Below are positions 24,790 through 33,501 of a stretch of DNA of 64,000 bases, piece after piece. The position numbers and the translations under genes were made by a program. Position 1 is the first letter of the stretch. Each line of letters opens with the position of its first letter. Under the pieces are notes generated by a model. It was not told where the DNA came from. It made no database searches and was given only the letters and a program-made list of their open reading frames with translations. The DNA is taken from contig NZ_CP109073.1 in NCBI RefSeq assembly GCF_035917415.1, forward strand, positions 2,701,501 through 2,765,500, read 5' to 3'. Origin of the DNA: Streptomyces sp. NBC_01803. Lineage in GTDB: Bacteria > Actinomycetota > Actinomycetes > Streptomycetales > Streptomycetaceae.

Positions 24790-26784
24790 TCAGGCGGCGG
24801 CCCCGGCCCGCGCGTCCGCCACCGAGACGGCCAGGCCGTGCGGCGCCGTGAAGAACGGGCGCAGGTCCGTCGGGCCCCGGTCGGGGTGGGTCAGGCGCAC
24901 CGCCGGGAAGCTCTCGGTCCGGGTGCGGTCGATGCTGTCCCCGCCGATCCGGCCGACCGGGACCATGCCGCAGCCGGGCGCCAGCACCAGCTTCACGTCC
25001 CAGATGTCCCGCGCCGCCGAGCGCCGGGCCAGCGCGTCCGCGTACGGGAAGGTGAACTCCACGCGCCCGCCGGGCAGGCCGCGCAGCGGCATCCGCAGGT
25101 CGGCGCCGGTGCCGCAGCGGGAGATCGCCACCGCCTCGGCCCGCGGCGCCAGCCGCTTGGCGCCAGGCCCGAGCAGCGCGGCGACGACCGTGGCCGACTC
25201 CTCGTGCACGGTGATCCGCTCCACCTCGGCGTGCGCCCGGCGCAGCCAGGTGCGCAGGCTCAGATCGCCCTCGCTGGTGGTGTACGGCAGCCAGCAGGCC
25301 ACGCCGTGCTCGTGCACCGTGGGCTGGAGGGTGACCAGCGAGGCCGCGTCGATGAACTCGGCGGCGATCCGGCGCCGCGCGCCCGCGTCGTGCGGCTCCA
25401 CGTAGCAGTCCCAGCGGCCCTCCGGCAGGACGCGGGCGGCACGTTCCATCGTGATCCGCGCGTAGCCGCCCGGGTCGCCCGGCTCGCGCAGGATCGGGAC
25501 CCGTATCCGCCGGCCCTGGGGGTCCTCGCGCCGCGCGGCCACGAAGTCGGCCAGGCCGCCGGGTGGCAGGGTGTCGGCCTCCAGGGCCACGGTCAGCGAG
25601 CCGTCCGCGCCGACCGTGCAACGGGCCCGGACGCGCGGCTGATCGCCGTCAAGCGCGCGCACCGGCCGGGGGGCGCGCGGGGCGCGGGCGGCGGGCACGG
25701 CGGCGCGCAGCGCGTCGCGCAGCCGGCGGCCACGCCCGCGACGCCCGGCCAGCAGTTCCTCGGCCAGGTTGGTGTAGCGCCCGGCGAGCACGGCCGGGTC
25801 GTGGGCGGCGGCGGTGGCCAGGCCGGCGGCGGCGATGCGATCGCGCTCCCCGGGGTCGTCGATCAGCCGCAGCAGGGCGTCGGCGAACGCGGCCTCGCCG
25901 CCGGCCGTGGGCACCAGCAGCCCGTTGCCGCCGTGGCTGATGATCTGGCCGGGCCGTGAGGGACAGTCGGTGGCCACCACCGGCACGCCGCACCGCATCG
26001 CGGCGAGGATCGCGGTGCCGTCCGGCTCACCGTCGGAGGGGACGGCGGCGATGGCGGCCTTGACCCACTCGGTCTCCATCGGCTCCGCGCGCGGCACGGC
26101 GCCCATCAGCCGGACGCGGTTGTACAGGCCCAGCTCGTCCACGCGCCGCTGGAGCGGCCCGGCGAGCGGGCCGTGCCCGTAGATCCGCAGGCTCCAGTCG
26201 GGGCGCAGGGGAGCGATCCTGGCGAAGGCGTCGATCAGCCGGTCATGGCGCTTGACGGGGACCAGCCGCCCGGCCGCCACGATGGTGCGCGAGTCGCCGG
26301 GCGAGGGCCGGACGGCGACGGACGGCACGCAGCAGGGCACGCACACCACGCGGGTCGTACTGCCCGGCGGCAGCGCGGCGCGGTGCCGGGCAGCCTCCTC
26401 CTCGGAGCCGACGACGAAGGCGTCCAGCCGCGCGATGTCGGCGGGCCTGGGACCGGTCGGCAGCGCGCGCCCGAGCCGCCCGACGCGGGCGTACCGTTCC
26501 TGGCCGTACTCGGCGAGGAATCCGACCAGGGCCGGGCGGGTGGCGATGACCACATCCGCGTCGGTGCGGCGCAGAAACGCGGCGGCCCGGCGGCGTGAAT
26601 CCAGGAGCGGGCCGACACGGACCCGGGGATCGAGCGACGAGTGCGACGGCGCCGTGCCGTCCGGCGGACGGACGGACGCGATCTCCACCTCGTGGCGCGC
26701 GGCCAGCGCGGACGCGAGGCCGGCGGTGGAACGGGCAGCGGTGCCGCTGCCGTCGATGCTGTAGGCAAGAAAAGCGATCTTCAC
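24790..26784 (-). CDS. GT4-family glycosyltransferase with long C-terminal region
   Basis: A 664-residue protein starting at GTG 26784 (VKIAFLAYSIDGSGTAARST); an in-frame ATG at 26799 is an alternative. Residues 1 to about 370 form a GT-B fold with the donor-site segment GRLVPVKRHDRLIDAFAR and the GT4 region PDGTAILAAMRCGVPVVATD. Residues 380-664 are beta-rich, with no recognisable catalytic motif. They resemble the extra domains attached to streptomycete wall-polymer enzymes, so a role in decorating a cell-wall glycopolymer is a guess. No partner genes lie nearby. The gene converges on soxR. Confidence 0.82.
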   Translation of the reverse strand: MKIAFLAYSIDGSGTAARSTAGLASALAARHEVEIASVRPPDGTAPSHSSLDPRVRVGPLLDSRRRAAAFLRRTDADVVIATRPALVGFLAEYGQERYARVGRLGRALPTGPRPADIARLDAFVVGSEEEAARHRAALPPGSTTRVVCVPCCVPSVAVRPSPGDSRTIVAAGRLVPVKRHDRLIDAFARIAPLRPDWSLRIYGHGPLAGPLQRRVDELGLYNRVRLMGAVPRAEPMETEWVKAAIAAVPSDGEPDGTAILAAMRCGVPVVATDCPSRPGQIISHGGNGLLVPTAGGEAAFADALLRLIDDPGERDRIAAAGLATAAAHDPAVLAGRYTNLAEELLAGRRGRGRRLRDALRAAVPAARAPRAPRPVRALDGDQPRVRARCTVGADGSLTVALEADTLPPGGLADFVAARREDPQGRRIRVPILREPGDPGGYARITMERAARVLPEGRWDCYVEPHDAGARRRIAAEFIDAASLVTLQPTVHEHGVACWLPYTTSEGDLSLRTWLRRAHAEVERITVHEESATVVAALLGPGAKRLAPRAEAVAISRCGTGADLRMPLRGLPGGRVEFTFPYADALARRSAARDIWDVKLVLAPGCGMVPVGRIGGDSIDRTRTESFPAVRLTHPDRGPTDLRPFFTAPHGLAVSVADARAGAAA

Positions 26785-26957
26785 CGTTGTTTCACACATC
26801 TCGCTCGTCGCGCATAACCGGAGCAACGGTGCGCCATCCACGGCCGGGAAGCAAGCGTGGCCGGTTTTCTTGACGCTTTACTTACGGACCCCCGCGCGCG
26901 ACCCCCGTGCCCCCAAGCCCCCAGCCCTCAGCCCCCCAGCCCTCAGCCCCGCGGCTC

Positions 26958-28361
26958 TCAGTCCTCGGCGCCCGGCGGCGGCACGGGAGCGCCGGGCAGG
27001 GTCAGCACCGCCTCGGTGCCGCCGCCCCCGGCCGGCCGCAGGGCGACCGCGCCACCGCACTCACGCACGGTCCTGGCGACGATGGACAGGCCGAGCCCCG
27101 AACCAGGCAGGCCGCGGGCGCCGGGCGAGCGCCAGAAGCGCTCGAAGACGTGCGGCAGCTCCTCGGCCGGCACGCCGGGGCCGTGGTCGCGGATGCGCAG
27201 CACGCCGTCCCGCAGCGCCACCTCGACGCCACGCTCGTCGCCGCCGCCGAACTTGACGGCGTTGTCCAGCAGATTGACCACCGCCCGCTCCAGCGCGGCC
27301 GGCTCGGCCCGGACATACCACGGGACCAGCTCGGCGGCGATGGGCAGCGACCGGGCGCGCAGCCGGGCCCGGCTCACGGCCCTGGCCACCGTGTCATGCA
27401 GCGCGACGACCTCCAGCAGCCGCCCGCTGCTCACCGTCCGCTCCGGCCGGGAGAGGACCTGCAGGTCCCCGATCAGCGCGGCCAGCTCGCTGAGCTGCGC
27501 GGTCAGCGAGGCCAGCAGCTCCCGCCGGTCCCCCTCCGGCAGCGGCCGGCCGGTCTCCTCGCTGCGCGCCAGCAGCTCGATGTTGGTCCGCAGCGAGGTC
27601 AGCGGCGTGCGCAGCTCGTGCCCGGCGTCCGCGATGAGCTGCTGCTGGAGGTCGCGCGAGGAGGCCAGGGCGGCGGTCATCGAGTTGAACGAGCGGGACA
27701 GCCGCGCGATCTCGTCGTCCCCCGTCACCGGGATGCGCACGCTCAGGTCCTCGGTACGGGCGATGTGCTCGGCGGCGCCGGTGAGCCGGTCGACGGGCCG
27801 CAGCCCGGTGCGGGCCAGCGCCACCCCGGCGCCCGCGCCGCCCACCACGCTCGCCGCCGCGACCAGGGCCAGGACGACGGCCAGCGCCCGCAGCGGGTCG
27901 TGCACCTCCGACAGCGGCCGGGCCACCGTGATCGCCGCGCCGCCGCGGACGGGCCGGGTCAGCACCCGGTATCTCTCGCCGTCCGAGCCCTCGGCGTCGT
28001 GCAGCGCCTCGCCCAGCTCCAACCGGGCGACGGCGATGTCGGAGTCGGCCGGCTCCAGGCTGACCCCGCCGGCCAGCACGCACGTGCCGCCCTCCGCGGT
28101 GACGAGCTGGATCGGGTCGCGGACCAGCCCCGGGATTTCGCCGAGCTCGCCCGGCTCCGCCGCGCAGGGCGCCCCGAGCACCTGCGCCAGCTCCTCCCGG
28201 CTGGCGCTGTCGCGCAGCGAGTCGTCCAGCGACGCCATCAGCTGCCCGCGCACCACGAACCAGGCCGCCGCCGCGCACAGCACCACCGCGGACGCCACGG
28301 CCAGTCCGGTCAGCAGGGCCAGCCGGGACCGCAGCGGCAACGCCGCGAACCTCCGCCGCAC
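26958..28361 (-). CDS. cssS: secretion-stress sensor histidine kinase (CssS-like)
   Basis: A 467-residue kinase with transmembrane helices at about 13-37 and 158-182 flanking an extracytoplasmic sensor that contains two cysteines (C66, C94). A HAMP domain (LRPVDRLTGAAEHIARTEDL) follows, then the H-box DAGHELRTPLTS with H248, N-box VNLLDNAVKFGG, DHGPGVPAEE and GSGLGLSIVART. The GTG start is 2 bp after the response-regulator stop. Pairing with an HtrA protease gene matches the CssRS secretion-stress system described in Streptomyces lividans and mycobacterial MprAB-PepD; the symbol rests on that context. Confidence 0.85.
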   Translation of the reverse strand: MRRRFAALPLRSRLALLTGLAVASAVVLCAAAAWFVVRGQLMASLDDSLRDSASREELAQVLGAPCAAEPGELGEIPGLVRDPIQLVTAEGGTCVLAGGVSLEPADSDIAVARLELGEALHDAEGSDGERYRVLTRPVRGGAAITVARPLSEVHDPLRALAVVLALVAAASVVGGAGAGVALARTGLRPVDRLTGAAEHIARTEDLSVRIPVTGDDEIARLSRSFNSMTAALASSRDLQQQLIADAGHELRTPLTSLRTNIELLARSEETGRPLPEGDRRELLASLTAQLSELAALIGDLQVLSRPERTVSSGRLLEVVALHDTVARAVSRARLRARSLPIAAELVPWYVRAEPAALERAVVNLLDNAVKFGGGDERGVEVALRDGVLRIRDHGPGVPAEELPHVFERFWRSPGARGLPGSGLGLSIVARTVRECGGAVALRPAGGGGTEAVLTLPGAPVPPPGAED

Positions 28362-28363
28362 GC

Positions 28364-29080
28364 TCAGCCCCTCAGGACGTAGCCGACACCCCGGACCGTG
28401 TGCACCAGGCGCGGCTCTCCCCCGGCCTCGGTCTTGCGGCGCAGATACATGACGTAGACATCCAGGGAGTTGGAGGAGGGCTCGTAGTCGAAGCCCCAGA
28501 CGGCGTGCAGGATCTGCTCGCGGGTGAGAACCTGCCTCGGGTGGGCCAGGAGCAGCTCCAGCAGGGTGAACTCGGTCCTGGTCAGCTCGATCTCCCGGGC
28601 TCCGCGCGTCACCTCGCGGGTGGCCGGGTTCATCCGCAGGTCCGCGAAGGACAGCGTCCGCTCGCGTCCCCCCTCACCCCCGGCGTCCTGGCCGGCGCCC
28701 CCGGTGTACGAGCCGCGCCGCAGCAGCGCCCGGAGGCGGGCCAGCAGCTCGTCCAGCTCGAACGGCTTCACCAGGTAGTCGTCGGCACCGGCGTCGAGCC
28801 CGGTGACGCGGTCGCCGACCGTGTCACGCGCGGTGAGCATGAGGATGGGCACCCGGTCGCCGAGCGCGCGCACCCGGCGGGCCGTGGTGAGCCCGTCCAT
28901 ACGCGGCATGAGGACATCGAGGACGACGGCGTCGGGTGCGTAGGTCTCCAGCTTGGCCAGCGCCTCGAAGCCGTCCACCGCGGTCTCCGTGACGTATCCC
29001 TCGAAGGCGAGGCTGCGCTGGAGCGCCTCCCGCACGGCTGGCTCGTCGTCCACGATCAGCACCCGGGCACCGTCACTCAT
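28364..29080 (-). CDS. cssR: secretion-stress response regulator (CssR-like, OmpR family)
   Basis: A 238-residue response regulator with acidic residues IVDDEP, phospho-acceptor D55 ([12 protein letters not shown]), [11 protein letters not shown], the switch Lys in [11 protein letters not shown] and a winged helix ending [14 protein letters not shown]. The Gly/Glu-rich linker between domains is longer than average. It lies 15 bp after the htrA-like gene and 2 bp before the kinase gene, so the three probably form one operon htrA-cssR-cssS. Misfolded secreted protein is the expected signal, from the described system. Confidence 0.87.
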   Translation of the reverse strand: MSDGARVLIVDDEPAVREALQRSLAFEGYVTETAVDGFEALAKLETYAPDAVVLDVLMPRMDGLTTARRVRALGDRVPILMLTARDTVGDRVTGLDAGADDYLVKPFELDELLARLRALLRRGSYTGGAGQDAGGEGGRERTLSFADLRMNPATREVTRGAREIELTRTEFTLLELLLAHPRQVLTREQILHAVWGFDYEPSSNSLDVYVMYLRRKTEAGGEPRLVHTVRGVGYVLRG

Positions 29081-29095
29081 GCCGCCAGTCTCGCA

Positions 29096-30064
29096 TCAGG
29101 CACCACGGCCGGAGCCCGATCCCGACTCCATGGAGCTCAGCACGTCCCGCACCGTGTTGACGGGGATGGCGAAGCCGAGACCGGCGCTGCCGGAGTCGCC
29201 CGAGGTGCTGTACATGGCGGAGTTGACGCCGATGATCTCGCCCGCCATGTTGACCAGGGCGCCGCCGGAGTTGCCCGGATTGAGCGAGGCGTCGGTCTGG
29301 ATGGCCTCGTAGGTGGTGGTGGAGGAGCCGACGTCGCCGTTGTACTGACCGCCGCCGTACTCGAACGGCCACTCGTTCCAGCCCTGCTGCCCGCCGCCCG
29401 CGTTCCCCTCGTCCTTGGCGACCGTCACCTCGCGGTCGAGCGCCGAGACGATGCCGCTGGTGACCGTGCCGGTCAGGCCCTCGGGAGAGCCGATGGCGAC
29501 GACCTGGTCACCCACCGAGACGTCGTCCGAGTCGCCGAGGGTGGCCGCGGTCAGGCCGCTGACGTCCTCCGCCCGGAGCACGGCGAGGTCGGTGTCGGGG
29601 TCCGTGCCGGTGACCGTGGCCCGCGCGGTGCCGCCGTCGTGGAAGGTGACCTCGACGGTGCCGGCGCCGGAGACCACGTGGTTGTTGGTGAGGATCTCGC
29701 CGTCCTCGGAGAGGATCACGCCGGAGCCCGTCGCGGTGCCGGTGGAGATCTCGACCACGCTGGGGCCGACGGCGGCGGCGACCGCCGCCACGGTCCCCCC
29801 ACCCGCCGCGATCCGGTCGGCGACGGTCGTCCCGGACACGCCGGAAGCGGCGGCGTCCGTGGCGGTGGTGCCGTCGAGGAGCGCCGCGGTCCCTCCGCCG
29901 ACCGCGGCGGCGACGATGGCGACCGCCGCGAGCAGGGCCACCGGCCCACGCGCCCGCCGACCCCGGTGCCCCGTCCCGGCGGGCGCGGACGCGAACGCGG
30001 AGGAGGGCGCGGGCTGGTACGGCGGCCGTGGCGGGAACGTCGGAAACGTCTGCTGTTCGCTCAT
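29096..30064 (-). CDS. htrA: membrane-anchored HtrA/DegP-type serine protease without PDZ domain
   Basis: A 322-residue trypsin-like protease. A Pro-rich cytoplasmic N-terminus of about 40 residues precedes one transmembrane anchor (about 41-63). The catalytic triad is H129 (LTNNHVVSG), D159 (DTDLAVLR) and S266 (LNPGNSGGAL). A Gly/Trp/Tyr-rich insertion at 220-250 sits in the loop before the active-site strand. The protein stops right after the protease domain (PVNTVRDVLSSM); the C-terminal PDZ domain of DegP/PepD is absent. Role: quality control of exported proteins. A 34-bp palindrome lies just upstream. It leads the operon with the two-component genes. Confidence 0.9.
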   Translation of the reverse strand: MSEQQTFPTFPPRPPYQPAPSSAFASAPAGTGHRGRRARGPVALLAAVAIVAAAVGGGTAALLDGTTATDAAASGVSGTTVADRIAAGGGTVAAVAAAVGPSVVEISTGTATGSGVILSEDGEILTNNHVVSGAGTVEVTFHDGGTARATVTGTDPDTDLAVLRAEDVSGLTAATLGDSDDVSVGDQVVAIGSPEGLTGTVTSGIVSALDREVTVAKDEGNAGGGQQGWNEWPFEYGGGQYNGDVGSSTTTYEAIQTDASLNPGNSGGALVNMAGEIIGVNSAMYSTSGDSGSAGLGFAIPVNTVRDVLSSMESGSGSGRGA

Positions 30065-30089
30065 GCCCCCGACTCTGGGCCGGGAAAAT

Positions 30090-30123
30090 GAGAGGACTCT
30101 GAGCCGCGGCTCAGAGTTCTCTC
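30090..30123. terminator. 34-bp near-perfect palindrome: lacI-type gene terminator and/or htrA operator
   Basis: Left arm 30090-30106 and right arm 30107-30123 are complementary at 16 of 17 positions, centred on GAGCCGCGGCTC. On the minus strand the hairpin is 37 bp past the stop of the LacI-type gene and is followed by ATTTT, the form of an intrinsic terminator. It also ends only 25 bp before the htrA start, so it must overlap that promoter and could be an operator. Confidence 0.7.
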
Positions 30124-30160
30124 CGAAAATCGCCCGGTCCCCGCGGGACCGGGCGGGGCC

Positions 30161-31186
30161 TCAGTCGGCCGGGTCGCAGCCGCAGGAGCGGCGGATGCGC
30201 AGGGCCACCGTGAACTGCCGCAGCCGGTCCCCCGGCCCCTGCTCCGGGTCGTCTACGGCCAGATCGACCGCCGCGCGGGCCATCGCCTCCCGGTCCGATC
30301 CGACCGTGGTCAGCGGCGGATCGGTCAGCGCCGCCTCCTTCACGTCGTCGAAGCCCGCGACCGCCAGCTCGCCCGGCACGTCGAGCCGCAGCTCTCGCGC
30401 CGCCCGCAGCACGCCGATGGCCTGGTCGTCCGTCGCGCAGACCAGGGCCGGCGGCCGGTCGGGCCCGGCCAGCAGGTCCAGCGCGATGCGATAGGCGTCA
30501 TACCGGTTGTACGGGGCCTTGAACAGCCGGCCCTCGGTGCTCAGCCCGGCCTCCGCCATGGCCCGCCGCCAGCCGGTGACGTGGTCGGTCACCGGGTCGC
30601 CGGACTCCGGCGTGGAGTCCACGCCGCCGAGACAGGCGACATACGGCTGCCCGTGGTCCACCAGGAGATGCCGGGTGAGCTGCTGGGCGCCGCCGATGTC
30701 GTCCAGGACCACGGCCACGTCGTCGATCGCGTCGGGCCGCCGGTGCAGCAGCACGACCCGCGCGTCCCAGGCGTCGATCTCGGCGGCGGCGTGCTCGCTG
30801 GGGCCCTGGCTGATGAGGATCAGCCCGGAGACCCGCATCCCGAGGAACGCCCGCAGATAGTGGACCTCGCGCTCGTCCAGATAGTCCGAGTTCCCCACCA
30901 GGACCATCTTCCCGCGCTCGGCGGCGGCCTGCTCGACCGCGTGCGCCATCTCCGCGAAGAACGGCTGCCTGGCGTCCGGCACGATCAGACCAATCAGGTC
31001 CGTCCGCTGGGAGGCCATCGCCTGCGCCACCCGGTCCGGGCGGTACCCCAGCTCCTTGATCGCGGCCAGCACCCGCTCGCGTGTACTGGCGGCCACCGGA
31101 CGCGGCCCATTGTTGATGACATAGCTCACAACGGCGGTCGAGGTACCCGCCAGTCGTGCCACGTCGTCCCGCGTCACCTTGGCCAC
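30161..31186 (-). CDS. LacI-family transcriptional regulator
   Basis: A 341-residue regulator from GTG 31186. The LacI HTH and hinge are clear ([40 protein letters not shown]). They are followed by a periplasmic-binding-protein-like effector domain ([41 protein letters not shown]). Two cysteines in [10 protein letters not shown] close the protein. Such regulators sense sugars or related ligands; the ligand is unknown and no catabolic operon is adjacent. The long perfect inverted repeat at 31205-31251 lies immediately upstream and may contain its operator. Confidence 0.9.
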   Translation of the reverse strand: MAKVTRDDVARLAGTSTAVVSYVINNGPRPVAASTRERVLAAIKELGYRPDRVAQAMASQRTDLIGLIVPDARQPFFAEMAHAVEQAAAERGKMVLVGNSDYLDEREVHYLRAFLGMRVSGLILISQGPSEHAAAEIDAWDARVVLLHRRPDAIDDVAVVLDDIGGAQQLTRHLLVDHGQPYVACLGGVDSTPESGDPVTDHVTGWRRAMAEAGLSTEGRLFKAPYNRYDAYRIALDLLAGPDRPPALVCATDDQAIGVLRAARELRLDVPGELAVAGFDDVKEAALTDPPLTTVGSDREAMARAAVDLAVDDPEQGPGDRLRQFTVALRIRRSCGCDPAD

Positions 31187-31204
31187 AGGGCGTAGTCTAC
31201 GCGC

Positions 31205-31251
31205 GCCACCGCCCTGTGGGATACGGGGTCCGTATCCCACAGGGCGGTGGC
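31205..31251. repeat. perfect 22-bp inverted repeat between lacI-type gene and glnR
   Basis: Arms 31205-31226 and 31230-31251 are exactly complementary over 22 bp with a 3-nt loop (GGT). The repeat is 45-91 bp past the glnR stop codon and 19-65 bp before the LacI-type gene start, both read on the minus strand. It can serve as the glnR terminator. The inner ATACGG-N3-CCGTAT could be a regulator site. No T-run follows. Confidence 0.85.
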
Positions 31252-31295
31252 CCGGCGCACGCTTGTCCCGGCCCGGCACTCGGGCCGCTCACCGC

Positions 31296-32054
31296 TCAGT
31301 TGCGGCGGGCAGCGGCCTCCTTGACGACCTGCTCCGCCTCGCGCGTGACGGCGCGGGCGTGCTCGTCGTCGGCGGCCTTCTCCTTCTCCGGCACCACGAA
31401 GCGGTAGCCGACGTTGCGCACGGTGCCGATCAGCGCCTCGTGCTCGGGGCCGAGCTTGGCGCGCAGGCGCCGGACGTGGACGTCCACGGTCCGGGTGCCG
31501 CCGAAGTAGTCGTAGCCCCAGACCTCCTGGAGCAGCTGGGCACGGGTGAAGACGCGGCCCGGGTGCTGCGCCAGGTACTTCAGCAGCTCGAACTCCTTGA
31601 AGGTCAGGTCCAGGACCCGGCCCTTGAGCTTGGCGCTGTAGGTGGCCTCGTCGACCGACAGGTCGCCGTTGCGGATCTCCATCGGGCTGTCGTCCGTGGA
31701 GAGCTGCTGGCGGCCGGTGGCCAGCCGGAGCCTGGCCTCGACCTCGGCCGGGCCCGCGGTGTCGAGCACCACGTCGTCCACGCCCCAGTCGGCGGTGACG
31801 GCGGCGAGACCGCCCTCGGTCACGATGAGCACCAGCGGACAGCCGGGGCCGGTGGAGCGCAGGAGCTGGCAGAGCGAACGGACCTGCGGCAGGTCCTTGC
31901 GGCCGTCGATGAGGATCACGTCCGCGCTGGGGGCGTCCACCAGGGCCGGGCCCTCGGCGGGCGCCACCCGGACGTTGTGGAGCAGCAGCTCCAGAGCGGG
32001 CAGCACTTGCGAGGACGGCTGGAGGGCGTTGGTCAGGAGAAGCAGCGAACTCAT
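31296..32054 (-). CDS. glnR: nitrogen-metabolism regulator GlnR (OmpR family, orphan)
   Basis: A 252-residue atypical response regulator that activates glutamine synthetase, ammonium transport and nitrite reduction genes in streptomycetes. The receiver-like domain starts [20 protein letters not shown] and has the lone D50 ([11 protein letters not shown]) without the usual acidic pocket, as described for GlnR. The winged helix has [20 protein letters not shown] and [16 protein letters not shown]. No kinase gene is adjacent. The ATG at 32054 matches the conserved N-terminus. A basic/acidic 35-residue tail follows the DNA-binding domain. Confidence 0.94.
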   Translation of the reverse strand: MSSLLLLTNALQPSSQVLPALELLLHNVRVAPAEGPALVDAPSADVILIDGRKDLPQVRSLCQLLRSTGPGCPLVLIVTEGGLAAVTADWGVDDVVLDTAGPAEVEARLRLATGRQQLSTDDSPMEIRNGDLSVDEATYSAKLKGRVLDLTFKEFELLKYLAQHPGRVFTRAQLLQEVWGYDYFGGTRTVDVHVRRLRAKLGPEHEALIGTVRNVGYRFVVPEKEKAADDEHARAVTREAEQVVKEAAARRN

Positions 32055-32323
32055 AGGGGGCGTTCCTTCCTCAGTCCTGGCGGGGACGATTCGAGCGGCT
32101 CTGCCCAGAAAGCACGAAAGGACCCGGGGTGGCTTCAGTGCCCGGATCCTTACTTGGGGAGCAGCATAGCCGAAACAATTCACATTGCGTACCTACCGGA
32201 ATCACCCACCTGTCCGGCTCCGGGTGGGCCGGACGTGTATCCAGTCCCGATCAGGCGTCATCATGGGTCGGCACGGGAAACGGGCGGTGGATCGGGGAAG
32301 CCCCGGAGGAACGGAGCACGGCG

Positions 32324-32590
32324 ATGCCGAGCGGCACGATCCGTTACTGGGCCGCGGCGAAAGCCGCCGCCGGTACGGCGGAGGAAACATACGAGGCCAC
32401 GACGCTCGCCGGAGCGCTGGCCGCCGCGCGGGCCCGTCACGGCGACCGGCCGGACTTCGCGCGGGTGCTGACACGCTGCTCGTTCCTCGTGAACGGTGAG
32501 CAGGTCGGCGCCCGGGGCCACGACAGCGTCCCGCTCGCCGAGGGCGGCACGATCGAGGTGCTCCCCCCTTTCGCGGGAGGCGCCCGATGA
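32324..32590 (+). CDS. MoaD/ThiS-like sulfur carrier protein
   Basis: An 88-residue beta-grasp (ubiquitin-like) protein. It begins GTIRYWAAAKAAAGTAEETY, typical of MoaD, and has SFLVNGEQVG and the C-terminal EVLPPFAGGAR. The functional Gly-Gly is followed by two extra residues (Ala-Arg), so maturation by cleavage would be needed before thiocarboxylation. Alternatively, the extra residues may just result from overlap with the next gene (ATGA). It could serve molybdopterin, cysteine or other sulfur transfer; it lies about 2 kb before the thiosulfate sulfurtransferase. GGAGGA precedes the ATG by 13 nt. Confidence 0.85.
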   Translation: MPSGTIRYWAAAKAAAGTAEETYEATTLAGALAAARARHGDRPDFARVLTRCSFLVNGEQVGARGHDSVPLAEGGTIEVLPPFAGGAR

Positions 32591-33375
32591 GTGTGCGCAC
32601 CAGCGAGGAGCCGCAGCCGGCCCGGGCCCGCCACCGGGCGCGCTCGCCCATCATCGCGCCGGGGATCCAGCCCGCCGCGCTGACCGTCGCGCTGGCCGCG
32701 CTGCTCGCCGCGACCGCGCCGCTGGGCCAGGCCGCGGCACTGCCCACCGTGGCGGTGCTCCAGGCGGTGACGGCGGCCGGCTGGTTCCGGCTGAACGGGA
32801 TGTGGCCCGCCAGGCAGGGCATCGCGCTCGCCTTCGCGGGTGGCCTGACGGCCGACGCGGCGGTGCTGATCGCCGGCGCGGACCGGGCGACCGAGGCGAT
32901 GCTCGGCGTGCTGGGCGTGTGGTTCCTGCTGGTGGTGGTGCTCCAGCTGCGGCACCGGGGCTCGGCGGACGAGCGGCTCGACTCGCTGACCGCGACGGCC
33001 GCCGCCACGCTGCTCACCGGGCTGGCCACCGGCCACCTGGCCGCCGTGGACATCTCGGCGGCGGCGGTCGCGGTGACGGCCGCGGCGGCGGGCGCGGCCA
33101 CGCTCTTCCGGGCGCTCCCGGGGCCGGGCGCGGTCACCGCCGTGCTCGCGCTGGCCGCCGCGGCGGCGGCCGGGGCCGCGGGCACCCGGCTGAGCGACCT
33201 GGGCACGGCGGACGCGCTGGCGTTCGCCGCGGCCGGGGGCCTGGCGGCGCTGATCGGACTGCGGGTGGCCAGCTACGACTTCCCGTCCCGCTTCGTGCAC
33301 TTCACGGCGGGTGTCGCCCTGCCGCTGACCGCCGCCGCGCCGGCCTGCTACGCGCTGACCCGGGCGCTGCTGTAG
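32587..33375 (+). CDS. integral membrane protein of unknown function
   Basis: A 262-residue Ala/Leu/Val-rich protein with seven or eight predicted transmembrane segments after a charged N-terminus of about 25 residues. No catalytic or transporter motif is recognised. It overlaps the MoaD-like gene by 4 bp (ATGA), so the two are co-translated. Confidence 0.75.
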   Translation: MSVRTSEEPQPARARHRARSPIIAPGIQPAALTVALAALLAATAPLGQAAALPTVAVLQAVTAAGWFRLNGMWPARQGIALAFAGGLTADAAVLIAGADRATEAMLGVLGVWFLLVVVLQLRHRGSADERLDSLTATAAATLLTGLATGHLAAVDISAAAVAVTAAAAGAATLFRALPGPGAVTAVLALAAAAAAGAAGTRLSDLGTADALAFAAAGGLAALIGLRVASYDFPSRFVHFTAGVALPLTAAAPACYALTRALL

Positions 33376-33501
33376 CCGCCGGGCGGGTGACGCCGCCTGT
33401 GTAACGGCCGTGCTGCAAGCGCCGCCCCAGCCGCCGTGGCGGCGTACCCGCGGGTTACGCTCGCGGCGTTTTGTGAACCACACCCTGGGGGAAACGGGCC
33501 G

